Assembly: GCA_028571885.1 (NCBI GenBank)
Contig: JAPVVU010000043.1
Location: 1 to 12,820 of the forward strand
Reading direction: 5' to 3'
Length of the DNA: 12,820 bases
Source: Gammaproteobacteria bacterium
GTDB taxonomy: Bacteria > Pseudomonadota > Gammaproteobacteria > GRL18
The translations under genes and the position numbers were made by a program. The notes under the pieces were generated by a model that saw only the letters and a list, made by a program, of their open reading frames with translations, had not been told where the DNA came from and made no database searches. Each line of letters starts with the position of its first letter. Within the stretch, counting starts at the first letter, position 1. This document shows positions 7,441-12,820 of the stretch, in pieces.

Positions 7441-7914
7441 TTAATTTTTCAGGCGCAGGCCCGTTTTCTTTAAAATATTTTTACTGTAAAGCAGCTCATA
7501 TCCAGCGCAATGTTCACCCAATAAGTTGATGATTTCCTGAACCTTTTCAGCGACTTCATGTTTACTCTTGCCATGCAGCATGGCGAAGAGGTTATAAGGC
7601 CATTCAGGTAAAAAGCGAGGGCGTTCATAGCAATGGCTGACAAAGGAGAGAGCACCTAATTGATGACCTAATTCAGCAATCATCTCATCAGGTACATTCC
7701 AGACAGACATAGCGTTTGCCCTGTAACCGAGCTTATAGTGATTTGGTACGGCACCAATGCGGCGTATTTGTCCCTGCTCCAGCATTATCTGCATACGCTG
7801 CTGCAATAATTCAGGTTCAATATTGAGCTGTTGGGCAATTGCCTGATAAGGTTCTTTGACCAGAGGCAGACCAGCTTGGGTGGCGGTGATTATTCTTCTG
7901 TCCAGATCATCCAT
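7441..7914 (-). CDS. nirH: NirH, siroheme decarboxylase subunit (Lrp/AsnC-like)
   Basis: Encodes 157 residues. The N-terminal part is an Lrp/AsnC-like helix-turn-helix (about 1-55) and the rest an RAM-like ligand-binding fold. GAVPNHYKLGYRANAMSVW (54-72) and SHCYERPRFLPEWPYNLFAMLHGKSK (93-118) place it in the NirL/NirH (AhbB-like) type. It ends in YSKNILKKTGLRL. In the characterised systems NirD, L, G and H together decarboxylate siroheme to 12,18-didecarboxysiroheme in the cytoplasm, despite looking like transcription regulators. The H name rests on position as fourth of four and on its NHY-type motif. The ribosome binding site is weak (AGAAAG), and 38 bp separate it from nirG. Confidence 0.82.
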   Translation of the reverse strand: MDDLDRRIITATQAGLPLVKEPYQAIAQQLNIEPELLQQRMQIMLEQGQIRRIGAVPNHYKLGYRANAMSVWNVPDEMIAELGHQLGALSFVSHCYERPRFLPEWPYNLFAMLHGKSKHEVAEKVQEIINLLGEHCAGYELLYSKNILKKTGLRLKN

Positions 7915-7952
7915 AGAACTTTCTGTAAAATAAAATGTTTAAAAACAATAGC

Positions 7953-8396
7953 TTAAGCCTCGAAATGCAAGCCGACAAAGAATTCCTGTATTTTTGGCAT
8001 ATTATAGACTTTAAGCCCCGTTTTTTCTTCAATGGCCTGATTGGTTATATCAATTTGGGCTAACGACTCAGTTGCTAGAACATACCACATATTAAACTCA
8101 TGGTCACGTTCATAATTATGAGCAACTTCAGAAAATGAATTCACGATTTCGGTGACTTCTTTAAAACGATCCGGTGGTACACGAATTGCGCAGAGGCTGA
8201 AACTACCACCCAGTTTCTGAATGTCATACATTGGACCAAAGCGGGTAAGGGTGCGATTTTCTAATAATATCCCAAGACGCTTAAGCAGCTCATCTTCAGT
8301 TATATCAAGTCTTTGAGCAACGATTTGATAGGGGTGATCAGCAATAGGAAAATCACCTTGCAGAGAATTAATAATTTTACGGTCAATATCATCCAT
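7953..8396 (-). CDS. nirG: NirG, siroheme decarboxylase subunit (Lrp/AsnC-like)
   Basis: Encodes 147 residues from the ATG at 8396; a TTG immediately upstream (8399) is also in frame. GAGG sits about ten bases before the ATG, so I chose the ATG. An N-terminal helix-turn-helix is followed by FGPMYDIQKLGGSFSLCAI and then HNYERDHEFNMWYVLAT, the signature of the NirD/NirG (AhbA-like) type. It alternates with the NirL/NirH type in this operon (D-L-G-H), consistent with two kinds of heterodimer. It works with its three paralogues in siroheme decarboxylation and probably does not regulate transcription. The D versus G assignment is by position, because the two are close paralogues. Confidence 0.8.
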   Translation of the reverse strand: MDDIDRKIINSLQGDFPIADHPYQIVAQRLDITEDELLKRLGILLENRTLTRFGPMYDIQKLGGSFSLCAIRVPPDRFKEVTEIVNSFSEVAHNYERDHEFNMWYVLATESLAQIDITNQAIEEKTGLKVYNMPKIQEFFVGLHFEA

Positions 8397-8422
8397 CAAT
8401 ATTAAACCTCAATCTCAACAGC

Positions 8423-8476
8423 AGGCGCGATATTAACCCGAGCTACAATATTAACCATAGGCGCGATTTATGGCTA
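8423..8476. repeat. 18-bp degenerate tandem repeat across the nirL stop codon
   Basis: Three units of 18 bp are visible: 8423-8440, 8441-8458 and 8459-8476. Units 1 and 2 share ATATTAACC and match at 12 of 18 positions. Units 1 and 3 share AGGCGCGAT exactly, 36 bp apart. The nirL stop codon (8451-8453) is in unit 2. A related ATATTAAACC recurs at 8399-8408, next to the nirG ribosome binding site. Confidence 0.65.
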
Positions 8477-9119
8477 ATGGCAGTGAAAAATCTTCTTCTA
8501 AATTGATAGAAACAGTTGCTATGGATATTTTTTTATTATCTTTTTTCACGTCTCTTTGCACATCTCGTGGCATAGCGTCGATAAGTTCTTTCTCGGGTGA
8601 TGAGTTAAGTGGAGAAATTGAGCTGCTGATAATTTTATCAGGATCGATATAACGGGCACCACGCTGCTTAAAACAGTGTGTGCTGAATAATGGTTTATTT
8701 TTAATGCCCTGTAATTCTAAAATTTCGATAAGATCAGCCAGTCGTTCCAGCACCGATTCCCTGTCTTTACCATGAATCATAGAAAAAAGATTATAAGACC
8801 ATTCAGGCAGGCGGCGAGGACGTTGATAACAGAGTGTGACACATTCAAAAGAAGCAATGCGCTGGGCAATTTCAGCGACACGTTCATCCGGAATATCCCA
8901 GACGACCATCGCGTTTGCCTTAAAGCCCAATTCGCGATGTTTTACAACAACACCAAGGCGTTTTATGGTGCCGTTTTGTTTTAATTGCTGCAGACGATTT
9001 AGCACTTTTTGTTCAGAAATCCCAAGTTGGGATGCAATGCTGGCAAAAGGTTTAGTGGTGAATTCCAGTCCATCCTGTATTGCCGCAATGAGTTGCTGAT
9101 CTAATATGTTTAACGTCAT
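8451..9119 (-). CDS. nirL: NirL, siroheme decarboxylase subunit with C-terminal extension
   Basis: Encodes 222 residues. Residues 1-157 are a standard Lrp/AsnC-like subunit of the NirL/NirH (AhbB-like) type, with GVVVKHRELGFKANAMVVW (56-74) and TLCYQRPRRLPEWSYNLFSMIHG (95-117). Residues 158-222 form a polar tail rich in Ser, Asp, Glu and Lys that the paralogues here lack; it has no motif I recognise and looks disordered. Known NirL proteins are usually shorter, so the tail may be lineage-specific or have arisen by stop-codon loss into a former spacer. A degenerate tandem repeat at its 3' end fits the latter. The partner is presumably NirD, upstream; in some bacteria the two are fused as NirDL. 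The gap to nirD is 81 bp, the longest in the operon, and contains a 7-bp palindrome at 9137-9152. Confidence 0.82.
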   Translation of the reverse strand: MTLNILDQQLIAAIQDGLEFTTKPFASIASQLGISEQKVLNRLQQLKQNGTIKRLGVVVKHRELGFKANAMVVWDIPDERVAEIAQRIASFECVTLCYQRPRRLPEWSYNLFSMIHGKDRESVLERLADLIEILELQGIKNKPLFSTHCFKQRGARYIDPDKIISSSISPLNSSPEKELIDAMPRDVQRDVKKDNKKISIATVSINLEEDFSLPLAINRAYG

Positions 9120-9183
9120 TTTAAAAATACCTATTCTTTACTTTTAAGTAAAAATGCTTCTAACTATAACTCTTATTACCGAA

Positions 9184-9211
9184 CTTTTAACACCATTCTC
9201 TTAACACCAGA
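9184..9211. repeat. 14-bp tandem repeat over the nirD stop codon
   Basis: Units 9184-9197 and 9198-9211 are adjacent and match at 11 of 14 positions, with a perfect TTAACACCA core in both. The core nearer the gene encodes Trp-Cys-stop on the minus strand. The second repeats the same bases beyond the stop. Confidence 0.75.
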
Positions 9212-9665
9212 GCGGAAAGCCCAAATCAATATGATAATCCTGTTCCATCGGCAGATTCATAACACTCAAACCCGCTTGCAGTTCTATCGCTTCTAAAACC
9301 TGTTCTACTTCATTTTGAGAACTGGCGGTGACAACAAACCAAAGATTGAACTGATGTTCTCGCTCATAATTATGATTGACTTGTGAGAAAGCACTCACGA
9401 TGTTTGCCACTTCATCGACTCGATTTGCGGGTACCGCAATTGCGGCAAGGGTACTGACGCCGATACTATTAGGCTTAAATACTGGACCCACCCGGCTGAT
9501 CATACCTCTTTCTTTTAGAGAACTCAGACTATCAATGATTTCTTGTTCAGTCACCGAAAAACCTTTGAGGTTTATTTCTCTGGCGATTTCAGAGTAGGGC
9601 TCAGAAACCAAAGGCATACCTTGCTGATAATCATTGAGTAATTGTTTTTCAAGTGCTGTAAACAT
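9201..9665 (-). CDS. nirD: NirD, siroheme decarboxylase subunit (Lrp/AsnC-like)
   Basis: Encodes 154 residues. An N-terminal helix-turn-helix (about 1-60, with a few extra residues in the middle compared with the paralogues) precedes RVGPVFKPNSIGVSTLAAIAVP. HNYEREHQFNLWFVVTA (about 108-124) then marks the NirD/NirG (AhbA-like) type. It directly follows nirF, the usual nirD position in nirCFDLGHJ clusters. Together with NirL, G and H it removes two acetate carboxyls of siroheme. AGG sits about nine bases upstream of the ATG. Separate nirD and nirL genes, rather than a fused nirDL, are the arrangement seen in Pseudomonas-type clusters. Confidence 0.82.
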   Translation of the reverse strand: MFTALEKQLLNDYQQGMPLVSEPYSEIAREINLKGFSVTEQEIIDSLSSLKERGMISRVGPVFKPNSIGVSTLAAIAVPANRVDEVANIVSAFSQVNHNYEREHQFNLWFVVTASSQNEVEQVLEAIELQAGLSVMNLPMEQDYHIDLGFPLWC

Positions 9666-9707
9666 CTATTATAACCTATGTTTTAAAAATCATTTTCTAC
9701 AAGCTTA

Positions 9708-9739
9708 TTTCTTATAAACCTATTTTCTTATAAACCTAT
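9708..9739. repeat. Perfect 16-bp tandem repeat over the nirF stop codon
   Basis: TTTCTTATAAACCTAT occurs at 9708-9723 and immediately again at 9724-9739, with no mismatch. The copy at 9724-9739 holds the last nirF codons (Ile-Gly-Leu) and the TAA at 9728-9730; the other copy repeats them in the spacer. A diverged relative (TTATAACCTATG) lies at 9669-9680, where it supplies the AGG of the nirD ribosome binding site. Confidence 0.9.
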
Positions 9740-11011
9740 GCGGTGTGCACGGGATGTAAAGAAGATACCGCTGGGTTTTTTAGCGGGTATACGTTTAATT
9801 TCTTTCAGTGTCTGTGTGTCATAAACAATAACTTGGTCAATGTCTCTAACAGAGACCCAGACGTTTTCACTTCTGGGTGTAAATTCCATGTGTAAGATGC
9901 CTTTCCCGGGCTGAAATTGCTTAATGATTTTAAATGTCTCAGAATCGATGACCTGTAAGGTATTATTATCAGGGAAAGCAAAGTTAACCCATATCTGGCG
10001 GTCATCAGGACTGGCCATAGCAAAGACCGGCTGACTATGAACCTTAATTCGAGAGACTTCTTTCCAGGTGTTAGTATCAACGACCAGTACTTCATGTAAA
10101 CCAACTGCGGGTAAAAAAGCATGATTCCCGGCAATGGCCCAGCCTTCCAGATGAGGCATTTTATAAACAGGTAACTTCTTTTGTCCCTTGCCGTAGTGAC
10201 TGAGGATTTTCGTTACTCCTTTCTCAGGATGCCATAGATCCAGTAGACTGAGACCATCTTCACCAAAGAGACCGGCGATATAATAACGGCCATTGGCACT
10301 AATTAAAGCATCATAGGGTGCTTTACCTACATTGTGATACTTCTTTATATTAGCCAAAGGCATATCTGACTTGGGTTTATTGGTCAGCTTATCCATCTGA
10401 ACCTGCCAGATTTCATTACCATCATAGAGACTGAAAATAAACTGATTTCCAGGTGCATCCACCAGACCAACCGTCTTTGAAGACATATTGCTTTCGCCAT
10501 ACAGCGCCGGTATTTTGGCAATCAATGATAAATCATCAATAGCAAAGACATTCACACCGCCAGGCTCATAATTTGAAACAGCAATATATTGACCATCCTG
10601 GGAAATGGCACCGCCGATAGAATTGCCAGACTGCATCACACGTTTGCTGATTTTTCCTTTGAGTAAATCAATTTTGGTTAAACCGCCATCACGACCAAAA
10701 ACAAAAGCATAACGGGCATCACGAGAAAAAACAGCGGATGCGTGAGATAAATCGCCGAGTCCTTCAATACGGCAAAGTACGGAAAGGGAACTATTATTAA
10801 TGATCAAAACAGAACCATCCATGCGCTCAATAATAATGCCCAGATCACCTGTGGGTAAATCTTCGGGCATTTTACAGGCAGAAAAACTCACAGCGCTGAA
10901 TAATAGACTCACTAAGGCTGCAATAAAAATTGCGATATTTTTTATCGGCTTCTTATTGACTTGTTTATTATTAAATAACGTCTTAATGAATAAAGAGTTG
11001 ATGCTTAGCAT
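9728..11011 (-). CDS. nirF: NirF, heme d1 assembly lipoprotein
   Basis: Encodes 427 residues. A basic N-terminal region (about 1-25) and hydrophobic stretch (26-44) end in SFSAC, so C46 is a likely lipobox cysteine and the mature protein would be a membrane-anchored periplasmic lipoprotein, as reported for Pseudomonas NirF. The remainder is a d1-type beta propeller without a c-heme domain. Family marks include GRDGGLTKIDL, YKMPHLEGWAIAGNHAFLPAVGLHEVLVVD and the C-terminal AKKPSGIFFTSRAHRIGL. NirF binds late d1 intermediates and acts, with NirN, after NirJ. The signal region is long because of about 20 extra residues before the hydrophobic part, but no better Met start exists downstream. AGGA lies about 14 bases upstream of the ATG, further than ideal. 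It follows nirC in the operon. Confidence 0.93.
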   Translation of the reverse strand: MLSINSLFIKTLFNNKQVNKKPIKNIAIFIAALVSLLFSAVSFSACKMPEDLPTGDLGIIIERMDGSVLIINNSSLSVLCRIEGLGDLSHASAVFSRDARYAFVFGRDGGLTKIDLLKGKISKRVMQSGNSIGGAISQDGQYIAVSNYEPGGVNVFAIDDLSLIAKIPALYGESNMSSKTVGLVDAPGNQFIFSLYDGNEIWQVQMDKLTNKPKSDMPLANIKKYHNVGKAPYDALISANGRYYIAGLFGEDGLSLLDLWHPEKGVTKILSHYGKGQKKLPVYKMPHLEGWAIAGNHAFLPAVGLHEVLVVDTNTWKEVSRIKVHSQPVFAMASPDDRQIWVNFAFPDNNTLQVIDSETFKIIKQFQPGKGILHMEFTPRSENVWVSVRDIDQVIVYDTQTLKEIKRIPAKKPSGIFFTSRAHRIGL

Positions 11012-11042
11012 TGTGTTAATTTGATTCCTGTCTGTTTAAATA

Positions 11043-11094
11043 AGCTTAAGGCTGTTTGTTTAGCTCAAGGCTGTTAGTTAAGCTCAAGGCTGTT
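11043..11094. repeat. Triple 19-bp tandem repeat over the nirC stop codon
   Basis: AGCTTAAGGCTGTT (11043-11056) recurs as AGCTCAAGGCTGTT at 11062-11075 and 11081-11094, period 19 throughout. On the minus strand the copy inside nirC encodes the final Gln-Pro followed by TGA (11084-11086). The next two copies, in the spacer before nirF, repeat the CAGCCT-stop sequence with TGA and TAA. Just inside the gene a 9-bp unit TCCCAACTG is also duplicated (11102-11119), giving Gln-Leu-Gly twice. Confidence 0.9.
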
Positions 11095-11536
11095 TTTTTT
11101 GTCCCAACTGTCCCAACTGCAATTGTTCGACTATCCAGACAATTTCATTCTGTTTTAATATTGGTCCCCAGGGCGGCATGGGTGTACCCTGGCGGCCATG
11201 AGTGACAGCATTGATTAAGTATTGTTTGGGCAGCACAGAAACTCGTTCTGGAAGCAATGAAGGACCCAGACCACCTTTAAGTGTCATACCGTGACAGGAA
11301 CCACAGTCCTGCTGTACCATATAAGTGAGTTCTTGTTGCCGCTCAATACTTATGTTTTGTGTACTTTGGCTCTGTAGATTTTGTGCGTTTGTGTCCTGTG
11401 CGATGGATAAGACCGGCGGTGCTAGAAAAGCCATTATTGCAGCAAGCAGCAAAGCAAATGTCTTCAAAAGCTGTGGTGCCGACTTCTGCTGTAAAAAAAA
11501 GAGTTGCATCGCTGATAAACCCACCTTTAAAATCAT
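11084..11536 (-). CDS. nirC: NirC, periplasmic c-type cytochrome
   Basis: Encodes 150 residues from the ATG at 11536. A GTG at 11539 directly upstream is in frame, and an ATG ten codons further in is also possible. Numbering from the GTG, a signal peptide (hydrophobic 27-45) is followed by a Gln/Ser/Asn-rich linker (about 48-66) and a monoheme cytochrome domain. It has C79-G-S-C82-H83 and the axial Met in GTPMPPWG (M121). QQDCGSCHGMTLKGGLGPSL and the HGRQGTPMPPW stretch are typical of NirC (cytochrome c55X). NirC can donate electrons to NirS in Pseudomonas and has also been linked to d1 maturation. It is the first gene of the operon divergent from nirS, about 40 bases from the predicted transcription start. 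The QLGQLGQKKQP tail comes from short sequence duplications. Confidence 0.88.
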   Translation of the reverse strand: MILKVGLSAMQLFFLQQKSAPQLLKTFALLLAAIMAFLAPPVLSIAQDTNAQNLQSQSTQNISIERQQELTYMVQQDCGSCHGMTLKGGLGPSLLPERVSVLPKQYLINAVTHGRQGTPMPPWGPILKQNEIVWIVEQLQLGQLGQKKQP

Positions 11537-11584
11537 CACTAAACCAAAGCTCTACCCATTTATTAATAACGTTGTCTGAGTGTC

Positions 11585-11626
11585 ACAGTATCGAACCTTA
11601 AGGTTAACTGCTTTGATTTAGATCAA
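11585..11626 (-). promoter_or_regulatory. FNR/DNR box and promoter of the nirC-J operon
   Basis: TTGATTTAGATCAA at 11613-11626 is a perfect TTGAT-N4-ATCAA site inside a slightly longer palindrome (11612-11627). A class II activator centred at -41.5 would place transcription start near 11578. TACTGT (minus strand, 11585-11590) sits exactly where a -10 is then expected, though it is a poor TATAAT match, as is common at activator-dependent promoters. Confidence 0.75.
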
Positions 11627-11684
11627 ACTTGAAAAGGCTTTTTTTTAGTGTTTTAAATAGTTCAATTTTATTTCAAAATATTTA

Positions 11685-11698
11685 TTGATATAAATCAA
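11685..11698. promoter_or_regulatory. Second FNR/DNR box in the nirC-nirS region
   Basis: TTGATATAAATCAA is another perfect TTGAT-N4-ATCAA site, midway between the other two. It does not fall at an obvious -41.5 position for either nirC or nirS. It may serve an alternative promoter or a second bound dimer. A half site TTGAT follows at 11707-11711. Confidence 0.7.
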
Positions 11699-11801
11699 CA
11701 AAAGCTTTGATTAAAATACTAATTTACTTAATTAATTAGGGGTTATTTAAGGCTAAGTTATTGAATATGTAGGCTAAGCATTACAAAAGTAGTGATTATG
11801 G

Positions 11802-11844
11802 TTGATCTAAATCAAGGTGTAAGGCGTTTTGAGAGAGTTATTGT
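11802..11844 (+). promoter_or_regulatory. FNR/DNR box and promoter of nirS
   Basis: TTGATCTAAATCAA at 11802-11815 is a perfect TTGAT-N4-ATCAA site. With the usual -41.5 spacing, transcription would start near 11850, and TATTGT (11839-11844) is close to the expected -10 position. This leaves a leader of about 84 bases before the nirS ATG. FNR, DNR and NNR recognise nearly the same sequence, so which one acts here cannot be told. Confidence 0.78.
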
Positions 11845-11917
11845 TACACCGTGCTCAAAACTAATTTTTCCTTAAGAACTTGTTTTTTTAGAGTAACAAG
11901 CCTTAAGTCATTCCTCC

Positions 11918-11922
11918 AGGAG
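11918..11922 (+). promoter_or_regulatory. Ribosome binding site of nirS
   Basis: AGGAG lies eleven bases before the ATG at 11934. It supports that start, which is followed directly by a clear signal peptide. Confidence 0.7.
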
Positions 11923-11933
11923 ATAGAAAAACA

Positions 11934-12820
11934 ATGAACATTTTTAAACTGGGTAAACTCACTGCTGCTGTTGCTTTAGCAAGTGCTATTGCTGCACCTG
12001 CAGCTATGGCTGCAGCAGCGAAGCAACCGACATTATCGGAAGCTGATTTTGAGAAAGCCAAAACATTATACTTCCAACGTTGTGCGGGCTGTCACGGTGT
12101 TTTAAGAAAAGGCGCGACAGGTAAAAGCCTGGAGCCTAAAGAGACTATGAAGAAAGGTCAGAAACGTCTTGAGAAGATTCTGACTTATGGTACTGAAGGC
12201 GGTATGAATAACTTTAATGACATCTTCTCTAAAGATGAAATTAAATTAATGGCGACATACATTCAAATGGATCCACCAATTCCACCTGAAATGCCTATTT
12301 CTTTAATGCAGGAACGTACCAAGGTTTATATTGAGCCTAAAGATTATCCTACTAAGCCATTACATGGCCTGAACTGGGAAAACTTCTTTGTTGTTATTGA
12401 ACGTGATGCCGGTAAAATTGCAATTATTGATGGTGATACTAAGAAAATCGTTGCTCATCTTGATGCCGGTTACGCCGTTCACGTTATTAAAGGACAAGAG
12501 AATCACAAGCTTGATAAATCTGCAGATGTTGCTGGTCGTTTCTGGTATACCATTGGCCGTGACGGCAAGCTGAATAAATTTGATTTATGGCAGACACCTG
12601 ACAAGATGTTAGTCGCTGAAACACAAATTGCTTATGATGCACGTGATGTCGCGGTATCAGGTGATGGTAAATACGTCATCGCTGGTGGTTACTGGCCTCC
12701 ACATTTTGTAATTGTTGATGCAAAAACAATGAACATTTTTAAACTGGGTAAACTCACTGCTGCTGTTGCTTTAGCAAGTGCTATTGCTGCACCTGCAGCT
12801 ATGGCTGCAGCAGCGAAGCA
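11934..12820 (+). CDS. nirS: NirS, cytochrome cd1 nitrite reductase (5' part; anomalous after codon 266)
   Basis: The open frame runs off the right edge without a stop. Residues 1-27 form a signal peptide (AAMAAAAK end), so the enzyme is periplasmic. The cytochrome c domain has C50-A-G-C53-H54 in FQRCAGCHGVLRKGATGK and a likely axial Met in GGMNNF (M91). MQERTKVYIEPKDYPTKPLHG links to the d1 propeller, where AVHVIK carries H183, matching the proximal d1 ligand of known NirS. GRDGK, DLWQTPDKMLVAETQIAYDARDVAVS and GGYWPPHFVIVDAKTM are strongly conserved NirS stretches. NirS reduces nitrite to NO with electrons from small cytochromes or cupredoxins. From M266 (12729) the sequence returns to the gene's own first codons in frame, so residues from there are not normal NirS and the real 3' part is missing. 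Confidence 0.95.
   Translation, partial: MNIFKLGKLTAAVALASAIAAPAAMAAAAKQPTLSEADFEKAKTLYFQRCAGCHGVLRKGATGKSLEPKETMKKGQKRLEKILTYGTEGGMNNFNDIFSKDEIKLMATYIQMDPPIPPEMPISLMQERTKVYIEPKDYPTKPLHGLNWENFFVVIERDAGKIAIIDGDTKKIVAHLDAGYAVHVIKGQENHKLDKSADVAGRFWYTIGRDGKLNKFDLWQTPDKMLVAETQIAYDARDVAVSGDGKYVIAGGYWPPHFVIVDAKTMNIFKLGKLTAAVALASAIAAPAAMAAAAK
12722..12820 (+). repeat. 99-bp exact direct copy of the nirS start
   Basis: Bases 12722-12820 are identical to 11927-12025, offset 795 bp (265 codons), and the copy stops only because the window stops. The copy joins at AAAAACAATG, a 10-bp stretch that fits both the nirS upstream end and the expected internal DAKTM codons. The signal peptide is thus fused in frame behind FVIVDAKTM. 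Either an assembly misjoin at a contig end or a tandem duplication would give this. Confidence 0.95.

Noticed and set aside
9137..9152. TTTACTT-TT-AAGTAAA palindrome in the nirD-nirL spacer as a terminator or operator
   Set aside because: The two-base loop is too tight for a hairpin and the palindrome is AT-rich with no T tract in an operon that must be read through; likely chance.
7441..9665. Four Lrp/AsnC-like genes as transcription regulators
   Set aside because: They look like regulators by fold, but the alternating HNYER-type and CYxRPRxLPEW-type motifs and the nirFDLGHJ order identify siroheme decarboxylase subunits.
11043..11094. CRISPR array
   Set aside because: The three copies are directly tandem with no spacers, and the unit is only 19 bp.
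11325..11601. Two overlapping plus-strand frames of 80-84 codons opposite the nirC 5' half
   Set aside because: They are the complement of the nirC signal peptide and linker; no ribosome binding site or family features.
12388..12573. 61-codon plus-strand frame inside nirS
   Set aside because: It is an out-of-frame shadow of the clearly conserved NirS reading frame.

Overview
The window is a cytochrome cd1 nitrite reductase (nir) locus from a moderately AT-rich denitrifying bacterium, most likely a gammaproteobacterium. That placement is inferred from protein style, gene order and FNR/DNR-type operators; no marker gene fixes the taxon. Nearly all genes lie on the minus strand. The exceptions are a small zinc-ribbon gene at the left edge and nirS at the right edge.

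Right part (6263-12820): nirS, the structural gene for the periplasmic nitrite-to-NO reductase, starts at 11934 and runs off the right edge. Divergent from it is a tight operon nirC-nirF-nirD-nirL-nirG-nirH-nirJ. It encodes a small cytochrome c, a heme d1 assembly lipoprotein, the four Lrp/AsnC-like subunits of siroheme decarboxylase, and the radical-SAM enzyme that acts on the decarboxylated siroheme. The 394-bp divergent control region holds three perfect TTGAT-N4-ATCAA boxes, so both directions should be switched on together under low oxygen or NO by an FNR/DNR/NNR-type regulator.

Middle part (3402-6262): a complete membrane-bound GGDEF-EAL protein with its own sigma70-like promoter sits between the two groups of nir genes. 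Upstream of it, at the end of the nirJ operon, is a roughly 150-bp nested inverted-repeat element that looks like a MITE. Its core is a 29-bp stem with no mismatches apart from G.U wobbles.

Left part (1-3401): a second nir-linked operon, nirN - membrane-anchored bacteriohemerythrin - membrane-anchored class II (cytochrome c'-like) cytochrome. A near-perfect FNR-type box with a perfect TATAAT drives it. Convergent to it is an 81-aa zinc-ribbon protein gene preceded by a 17-bp-stem hairpin.

Together the genes cover the d1 pathway after siroheme synthesis (DLGH decarboxylation, J, F, N and delivery to NirS). nirE (uroporphyrinogen methyltransferase) and nirM are not in the window. Two observations stand out. 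First, at five genes (nirC, nirF, nirD, nirL and the class II cytochrome gene) the coding end including the stop codon lies in a short tandem repeat, unit 14-19 bp, that continues past the stop into the intergenic spacer. Second, the last 99 bases of the window exactly repeat the nirS start (11927-12025), fused in frame at codon 266. This is either an assembly misjoin or a real tandem duplication.
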